Shown: positions 6,105 through 10,673 of the stretch, one piece after another
How the letters are laid out: every line of letters starts with the position of its first letter
How positions within the stretch are numbered: the stretch's first letter is position 1
Assembly (NCBI GenBank): GCA_017379255.1
Contig: JAFNWZ010000413.1
Coordinates: forward strand, 1-10,673
Reading direction: 5' to 3'
Source of the DNA: Akkermansia sp.
GTDB taxonomy: Bacteria > Verrucomicrobiota > Verrucomicrobiia > Verrucomicrobiales > Akkermansiaceae
Length of the DNA stretch: 10,673 nt
Made by a program: the position numbers and the translations under genes
The notes under the pieces: model-generated
Seen by the model: the letters and a program-made list of their open reading frames with translations, nothing else
Databases searched by the model: none
What the model was told of the DNA's origin: nothing

Positions 6105-7616
6105 TCCGTTTCTGCAGCACGCCGTCAATGAGGCGGGCAATGGAGGAGAACTGGTGTAGAAGAAGCCCAGGAACGGAGTCATGAGTATGAAGGTGAGGTA
6201 GTCACCGTGTGAGAAGTTGATGTATTCCACCACGCCGAAGAAGATGGCGAAGCAGAGTTCCAGCGCGGGTACAAGTACAGATTTGATGGCCTTGTATCCC
6301 TTGGCGCGTTTTTCGATGGAAAGTGTGCCCTGCTTGGATTCGCCGAACTTGGGTGTGCGCACAAATTCGCTCTGCTGGCCGCACATGGCCTCAATCACGG
6401 CCTTGGCATTGTTCACCGCCATGCCGACACCCAGGGCAAGCAGTGGAATCATGAGCGGGAATACCATGTACCAGCGGCGCGGGCGCACTATCATCTCTGC
6501 CACGATGTAGAACATGCAAACAGAGACGGTGGCAAAGAAGAAGAGGGTGAAGGTGAGCAGCATCATCTGCCACTGGTCCCATGCCCATTCCCCCGTGGGG
6601 GCCACCAGCCCGGTGCATACCGGCATCACCAGGAAGCAGAGCAGGATGAGCGCCAGGTAGGAGTAGTTGCAGGTCAGGTGTGTGGTGGCTTCCATCTTTG
6701 CCTTGAACGGGGCGTTCGAGCGCCAGATGGTGAAGAGCATCTTGCGGCAGACCTGGATGCAACCCTTGGTCCAGCGGTGCTGCTGGGCTTTGAAGCCGTC
6801 CATGTCTACGGGGAGCTCAGCAGGTGTTTCGTAATCGTTGAGGTAGACGAAGCGCCAGCCCTTCATCTGGGCGCGGTAGGAAAGGTCCATATCCTCGGTG
6901 ATGGTGTCGTGCTCCCAGCCGCCTGCGTCGATGATGGTGCTCTTGCGCCACATGCCGGCGGTGCCGTTGAACGTGAAGAAACGGCCGGAGCGGTTGCGGC
7001 AGGTCTGCTCCAGAGCAAAGTGGCCATCCAGGAAAATGCTCTGCAGGCGGGTGAGGAGGTTGTAGTTGCGGTTGATGTGAGCCCAGCGGGTCTGCACCAC
7101 GCCAATCTCCGGGTCCGTGAAGTAGGGAACGCAGACTTTGAGGATATCCGGCTCCGGGCGGAAGTCTGCATCCAGAATAAGCAGGAACTCACCCTTGGCT
7201 ACGGCATCTGCGGCTTCGAGCGCGCCTGCCTTGAAACCAGTGCGGTCTGTGCGGTGCAGGCACACAATGTCAAAACCCTGGGCTCGGTAGTATTCTACCT
7301 GTTGCTGGCAGAGCTCGTAGGTGTCATCGGTGGAATCGTCAAGAATCTGAATCTCCAGCTTGTCCTTGGGGTAATCGATGGCTGTTACTTTTTTGAGCAG
7401 GCCTTCCACCACGAACTTTTCGTTGAACATGGGCAGCTGGATGGTGACCATGGGCCATTCATCCCATTGAGCCTTGGGCTGGGGAATATCCTTGCGGTGC
7501 TTGAGGTAGAGCAGTACCATAAGCAGGCGGTGGCATCCGTAGCCGGACATGCCGATGAGAACCAGGAAGTAGGCTACAAGCCAGATGAAGTCGAACCAGT
7601 TTTGAGAAGATTCCAT
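6105..7616 (-). CDS. Membrane glycosyltransferase family 2, cellulose-synthase/CslA-like, frameshifted near its 3' end
   Basis: An inner-membrane processive-type GT2 that would build a beta-linked polysaccharide from a nucleotide sugar. From ATG at 7616: a membrane segment at ~9-38; the catalytic domain VTIQLPMFNE (57-66), ILDDSTDDT (91-99), the DxD in LILDADFRPEPD (146-157), TEDMDLSYRA (240-249) and QQHRW (278-282); then several membrane helices between ~315 and 480, with FVRTPKFG (418-425), a block common in cellulose-synthase-like proteins. After PFLGFFYT (481-488) the frame breaks. A one-base insertion near 6153 would restore QFSSIARLIDGVLQKRKAAQT and end at TGA (6105), before the L,D-transpeptidase gene. 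As read, the frame instead runs on to 5763, adding ~128 unrelated residues across that gene. Translation from 7748 is unlikely because that codon lies in the proposed -35 box. The polymer made is unknown. Confidence 0.88.
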
Positions 7617-7648
7617 GAGACGGAGGTGAATGGGTGATACAGGGGGGG

Positions 7649-7713
7649 GCACCCGCGTGCGCAGTTGCTGTTCCGGGCATTTTTGCGTCAGCACACGCGT
7701 GGGTGCTTGACGC
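7649..7713 (-). repeat. Competing inverted repeats in the glycosyltransferase leader
   Basis: On the plus strand GCGTCAGCAC (7685-7694) pairs with GTGC-T-TGACGC (7703-7713), one base bulged. The inner segment GCACACGCGTGGGTGC (7691-7706) can instead pair with GCACCCGCGTGCGC (7649-7662), with a two-base bulge and one G-U/mismatch. The two pairings exclude each other. Both would lie in the ~97-base leader made from the minus-strand promoter. No T tract follows either hairpin. Confidence 0.5.
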
Positions 7714-7734
7714 GGGGCGATAGTAATGTAAACT
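7707..7734 (+). promoter_or_regulatory. Promoter of the exported protein/apaG unit
   Basis: TTGACG (7707-7712) and TAAACT (7729-7734) are 16 bases apart and predict a start near 7741, about 30 bases before the ATG at 7772. It overlaps the opposing promoter at 7720-7748. Confidence 0.5.
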
Positions 7735-7748
7735 GGGTATTGAGTCAA
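7720..7748 (-). promoter_or_regulatory. Sigma70-like promoter of the glycosyltransferase operon
   Basis: On the minus strand TTGACT (7748-7743) and TACTAT (7725-7720) have a 17-base spacer. The start of transcription would be near 7713, giving a structured leader of ~97 bases before the ATG at 7616. The match to consensus is the best seen in the window. Confidence 0.65.
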
Positions 7749-7771
7749 GTCTAAATTAACACCTTCCCGCT

Positions 7772-8707
7772 ATGATGAAAAAGTCTCCATGGTTCTTTCT
7801 GTCTTTTGCTTTTGCGCTGAATCTGCCCTTGGCGCAGGCGCAGGAAATGTCCGATTACAGCGAGGAGGCGGTCGATGCTGTTTTTGATGGTATGCCTGAG
7901 GGGGTGATGGCACAGGAAGATTCTTCCCGCCGCCCGGGGGAGGTGCCTGCCATGTTCCGCGATGACGCGTTGCTGGATGATTCCCATTCCAACCAGGAGC
8001 TGGGTATCAATGTGTATACCGCCCCCTCCATCAGCAAGATTTTTGCACAGCTGGATCATCTGCCGGCTATCCCCGAGGAATATGTGCTGCGCCGCCGCCC
8101 CGAGAATCTGCCGCTGGATGCCGGAAAACTGGCGCTGGAAATGGGGTATCTGATGGCTGATGGGTTCATCGCCGTGCGCAGTGGTCACATGAATGATATC
8201 AAGCCGATTGCTCTGGATCTGACCCGTTATGGAAAGGCAATGGGCGTGGGGGATAAGATGAATGCATATTCTGCAGGCCTGCTGGAGCATGCAGAAAAGG
8301 GGCAGCTGGATGAGTTCAAACGCATTATGGCTTCTACGCAGAGTGCTGTGAATGAGGAGTTGACAGCGCTCCGGGATCCGGACCTGGCGCATCTGCTGGC
8401 GTTGGGCGGGTGGGTGCGTGCGCTGGAGGCATCTGCCGTGGCCATCGAGAACAAGTTTGATGCTGCGCAGGCCGGGGTGGTGTTTTATCCGGATGCGCCT
8501 GCCTATTTCAATGAGATTCTGCAGGGGGTGAATACGCGCACGGCCAAGCGCCTGAATGTGCCGGCGCTCAGCCAGTTATTGCAGCAATTGGCAGAGGTGA
8601 TGGTGCTGTCGGCTGGTGAAGCTCCTTCCGTGGAACGTGTGCGCCTTATCAAGGAAACCGCCGGCCGGATTTCGACGCTGGTGGTGGGCTCTGGTTATGA
8701 GCACTGA
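7772..8707 (+). CDS. Exported protein of unknown function
   Basis: I do not recognise the family of this 311-residue protein. The N-terminus MMKKSPWFFLSFAFALNLPL leads to AQA before Gln24, a typical signal peptidase I site with no lipobox, so a soluble periplasmic protein is expected. Residues ~25-80 are acidic and look unstructured; from ~100 onward the sequence is rich in Leu, Ala, Glu and Lys with helical periodicity (LPLDAGKLALEMGYLMADGF, KFDAAQAGVVFYPDAPAYF, LNVPALSQLLQQLAEVMVL) and has no later membrane segment. Two adjacent ATG codons (7772 and 7775) could start it; neither has a Shine-Dalgarno. It overlaps apaG by 11 bases, so the two are co-transcribed and probably translationally coupled. 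The signal peptide is firm; nothing shows an activity. Confidence 0.85.
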   Translation: MMKKSPWFFLSFAFALNLPLAQAQEMSDYSEEAVDAVFDGMPEGVMAQEDSSRRPGEVPAMFRDDALLDDSHSNQELGINVYTAPSISKIFAQLDHLPAIPEEYVLRRRPENLPLDAGKLALEMGYLMADGFIAVRSGHMNDIKPIALDLTRYGKAMGVGDKMNAYSAGLLEHAEKGQLDEFKRIMASTQSAVNEELTALRDPDLAHLLALGGWVRALEASAVAIENKFDAAQAGVVFYPDAPAYFNEILQGVNTRTAKRLNVPALSQLLQQLAEVMVLSAGEAPSVERVRLIKETAGRISTLVVGSGYEH

Positions 8708-9089
8708 TACGCAAAGTCTGCCGGTGTATGCTCCGCTGGAGCTGCGGCTGGTAATGTCCGGGGTGCAGGCCATGCGCCGCCCGCGCCCGGTGTATCGTTC
8801 ACTTTTCCGCATCAGCATCTGCAATGCGGGGGCTTGCCCTGTGCAGCTGCGTGGGCGCAAGTGGACGCTGCGCGAGCGCAACGGCAACACCCGCATTGTT
8901 GAGGCCGCGGGCATTTTTAATGAAACTCCGGTTCTGACTCCCGGAGCCGTGTTTTCCTGCAGCGGTACACAGGAGTTTGAAACTCCTCCTGTAGCAATGG
9001 AGTTGCGGTTGTTCGGCACGGATGAACTGGGGCGGCCGTTTATTTCTGAGCCGCTGCGGTTTCCCCGCAGCTGTTTTCAGTACAAGTAA
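8697..9089 (+). CDS. apaG: ApaG domain protein (Co2+/Mg2+ efflux-associated family)
   Basis: This 130-residue protein has the single ApaG (DUF525) immunoglobulin-like beta fold: RISICNAGACPVQLRGRKWTL (38-58), then a TPGAVFSCSG turn (81-90), then the C-terminal strands MELRLFGTDELGRPFISEPL (101-120). Length matches E. coli ApaG (~125 residues). The family was linked to Co2+ resistance and Mg2+ efflux by enterobacterial genetics, but its biochemical role is unclear. The usual Gly-rich pyrophosphate-like loop (GxGxxG) is degenerate here (EAAGIFNETP). The frame is open back to 8616, but ApaG homology begins after the ATG at 8697, which overlaps the end of the upstream gene by 11 bases. Neither apaH nor ksgA, its partners in enterobacteria, is nearby. 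Confidence 0.85.
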   Translation: MSTDTQSLPVYAPLELRLVMSGVQAMRRPRPVYRSLFRISICNAGACPVQLRGRKWTLRERNGNTRIVEAAGIFNETPVLTPGAVFSCSGTQEFETPPVAMELRLFGTDELGRPFISEPLRFPRSCFQYK

Positions 9090-9906
9090 TCGGGGATTGG
9101 GTTAGAAACCGTTGCATTTCTGCCATGCTGGTGCAGCGGCGCAGAGCGTATTCCTGCCCGGCCGGGAAGTCGGGGTAGCAGAATGCCAGGTATTTCTTCA
9201 TGCGGTTGCAGTGGCCTTTCTCGGTGCGTTTGTGGAGGAGGATCCGCCCGGTTTCTTCGATGAGGATGGCGTAGTACTGTTGCATTTCTTCCGGTGTCGG
9301 GGCGGCACCGCCCTTCAGCTGGCGGAAGATGTAGGGGTTGCGCACTGCTCCGCGCCCGATCATGAGACCGGCGGCTCCGGTGGTTTCCAGGCATTCCATG
9401 GCCTGCTGCGGGGTGGTGATGTCTCCATTGGCCAGCACCGGGCAGGCCAGGTGTTGCACGGCGCGTTTGATGTAGCTGAAATCAGGCGTGCCGCCATACA
9501 GCTGCTTCCGCGTGCGGGCGTGGATGCCGACTTCATCGGGCTCAGCCGCTGCCAGACAATCAAGTATGCGGGGAAAATCCGCTGCGGCATCTTCCCACCC
9601 CAGGCGGCATTTAACGCTGAATTGCCCAGCCGGGAGGTTGGCGCGCAGCTGCTGCATCATATCTGCAAAGCGGGGGAGGTTCCGCAGAAGCCCGGCTCCG
9701 GCACCGTGGCGGTTTACCAGGGGGGAGGGACACCCGGCGTTCAGGTTGATGCCGGCCACGCCGGGGCGCTCCAGCAGAGCGGTGGCGTCCCGCAGCAGGG
9801 CGGGGGTGTCGCTTCCTGCCAGCTGCGCCCATACCGGGACTCCGGTTTCATTTTCATCAATGCAGCGCAGGGGGTGGAATTCCTTCCCGCCTCTTTTGAA
9901 ATAACA
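9040..9906 (-). CDS. tRNA-dihydrouridine synthase (Dus), 5' end missing
   Basis: Dus enzymes are FMN-dependent and reduce uridines in the tRNA D-loop. Visible motifs: INLNAGCPSP with the catalytic Cys, FSVKCRLGWED, EVGIHARTRKQLYGG, PVLANGDIT, and the FMN-phosphate block GLMIGRGAVRNPYIF. The open frame continues past the first usable start (GTG 9759) up to a stop at 9907-9909. Dus homology extends into it (LRCIDENETGVPVWAQLAG), but no in-frame ATG exists there. The N-terminal strand with the APMxGVTD-type FMN-binding motif, roughly 50-70 residues, is absent. It is replaced by the start of an unrelated plus-strand gene. From GTG 9759 it would be 239 residues against the usual ~310-330 and probably inactive. 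Its 3' end overlaps the end of apaG by 50 bases. Confidence 0.85.
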   Translation of the reverse strand, partial: CYFKRGGKEFHPLRCIDENETGVPVWAQLAGSDTPALLRDATALLERPGVAGINLNAGCPSPLVNRHGAGAGLLRNLPRFADMMQQLRANLPAGQFSVKCRLGWEDAAADFPRILDCLAAAEPDEVGIHARTRKQLYGGTPDFSYIKRAVQHLACPVLANGDITTPQQAMECLETTGAAGLMIGRGAVRNPYIFRQLKGGAAPTPEEMQQYYAILIEETGRILLHKRTEKGHCNRMKKYLAFCYPDFPAGQEYALRRCTSMAEMQRFLTQSPITCTENSCGETAAAQK

Positions 9907-9910
9907 CTAT
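9870..9910. other. Probable junction between two DNA origins
   Basis: Dus homology on the minus strand fades between about 9870 and 9906, and a foreign-looking plus-strand gene starts at 9909. The change in gene family, lineage flavour and base composition coincides within ~40 bases. The new gene's first bases have no room for a promoter of their own. No IS end, inverted repeat or attachment-like duplication was seen at the point. Confidence 0.6.
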
Positions 9911-10673
9911 GCTAAAACTAAGAAACTTAATAATCACATTCTTTTCTGTAGCCCTCTTTGGACTGGTTTCCTGCGCGCCGGAGCCGATAGGTCCTCAACA
10001 GCCGGAGCCGGAGGATGATACTCCTGTGCTGAAGGTCAAGACAGATCCTCTTACGGCACCTAATTCAGGTAGAACCTTTATTCTCGAGGTTGAGTGTAAT
10101 CGTGAGGTCAGCGTGGCATCGTCACAACCGGAATGGTGTCAGGCGACTCTTATGCACAATGCTCAGACTTCGAGAAACGGAAGCCTTAAAATTGTCGTGA
10201 AGAAGACCAATGAGCCTGAGGTGCGCACAGCTGAGGTTACTCTTTCTGCAGAAGGATGTGACGATGCTGTGATTACAGTGACACAGGACCACCGCGTGTT
10301 CAGCTCGGAAAAGGCCCTTAATTCGCTTTCAATAAAAAAATCGAAGAATCCGGCCTTGAAGAACGACATCACTTTTACTTTTGATCCGCAGACCAAGACA
10401 TTCTCGGCAATGTATCTTAAGTGGATTGATGCTGAGAAGCCTGAAATGCTCAAGCCTACATTTGAATATGTGGGAGTCTCTGTTCTGGTCGGTGAAACTC
10501 AGCTCAAGTCAGAAACCACAGCGGTGTCTTTCGCGGAAGATTTCACCATCTCAGTCAAGGCGGAGGATGGGTCTACTGTGGACTACAAAGTAGTGTTCAA
10601 CTGCCCGCAGATCAACACTGAACTTCCAGTTCTTCATATGAAGCCGGATCAGCTGATCAACAGCAAGAGTACC
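9909..10673 (+). CDS. BACON-domain lipoprotein, likely CotH-kinase type, 3' end outside window
   Basis: An open frame of 255 codons runs from ATG 9909 to the window edge. It begins MLKLRNLIITFFSVALFGLV followed by Ser-Cys, a lipoprotein signal with lipobox LVSC (Cys22). A Pro/Glu-rich tether covers ~23-39. Residues ~40-128 fit a BACON domain, including the PEWCQATL Trp and the closing strand AVITVTQDH. Residues ~133-232 form a second beta-sandwich (ALNSLSIKKSKNPAL at its start, AEDGSTVDYKVVF at its end) of the type that precedes CotH kinase domains in Bacteroidota surface proteins. INTELPVLHMKPDQLINSKS then looks like the opening of the CotH domain itself. BACON domains are characteristic of Bacteroidota and often mediate glycan or mucin contact. 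Composition is less GC-rich than the rest of the window. The CotH assignment is inference, since the catalytic part is not present. Confidence 0.8.
   Translation, partial: MLKLRNLIITFFSVALFGLVSCAPEPIGPQQPEPEDDTPVLKVKTDPLTAPNSGRTFILEVECNREVSVASSQPEWCQATLMHNAQTSRNGSLKIVVKKTNEPEVRTAEVTLSAEGCDDAVITVTQDHRVFSSEKALNSLSIKKSKNPALKNDITFTFDPQTKTFSAMYLKWIDAEKPEMLKPTFEYVGVSVLVGETQLKSETTAVSFAEDFTISVKAEDGSTVDYKVVFNCPQINTELPVLHMKPDQLINSKST

Noticed and set aside
7685..7713. Hairpin considered as a terminator for either strand
   Set aside because: Neither side is followed by a T tract, and it lies downstream of a promoter rather than after a gene.
7617..7748. Longer start for the GT2 protein
   Set aside because: The ATG at 7748 falls inside the -35 box and the added 44 residues have no membrane or GT2 character.
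8616..8696. Longer start for ApaG
   Set aside because: It lies in a shadow frame of the upstream gene and adds 27 residues not seen in the ApaG family.
9112..9915. 267-codon plus-strand frame opposite dus
   Set aside because: Antisense shadow of recognisable Dus motifs.
10163..10453. 96-codon minus-strand frame opposite the BACON lipoprotein gene
   Set aside because: No domain or signal; the plus strand is open throughout with clear lipoprotein and BACON features.

Overview
The window looks like a chromosomal stretch from a GC-rich member of the Verrucomicrobiota, probably close to Akkermansiaceae. This is inferred from the style of PurD, of the cellulose-synthase-like glycosyltransferase and of the oligoglycine lipoprotein, not from a search. 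None of the starts examined has a convincing Shine-Dalgarno sequence; the bases before them are G-poor and often C-rich. The last ~765 bases look different: a lower-GC lipoprotein gene of Bacteroidota style.

Layout, left to right. (1) The 3' end of ychF (+) closes with a strong terminator. (2) A minus-strand gene encodes a three-part protein: DUF4062 (TIR-like fold family), a RecG/Schlafen-associated GHKL ATPase region, and a winged helix joined by a KQT-repeat linker. It has its own sigma70-like promoter. (3) A divergent small lipoprotein gene with eight glycines after the lipidated Cys ends in a perfect bidirectional terminator. (4) A minus-strand run follows: glycosyltransferase family 2 gene -> L,D-transpeptidase lipoprotein -> purD, then a terminator, then an M42 aminopeptidase gene. 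The glycosyltransferase gene carries an apparent one-base deletion near its 3' end. (5) From a shared divergent promoter region at 7617-7771, plus-strand genes encode an exported protein of unknown function and an overlapping ApaG. (6) A convergent tRNA-dihydrouridine synthase gene has lost its 5' end next to the start of a BACON-domain, CotH-type lipoprotein gene that runs off the window.

Functionally, the GT2 and the L,D-transpeptidase form an envelope unit (polysaccharide synthesis and peptidoglycan crosslinking or protein anchoring) that appears to be co-transcribed with the housekeeping gene purD. The strongest candidates for a second look are the DUF4062-GHKL-winged-helix protein, whose promoter/leader resembles the DNA coding its own linker, and the abrupt dus/CotH junction, which is either a recent insertion or an assembly chimera. 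No tRNA, rRNA, CRISPR array or insertion sequence was seen.
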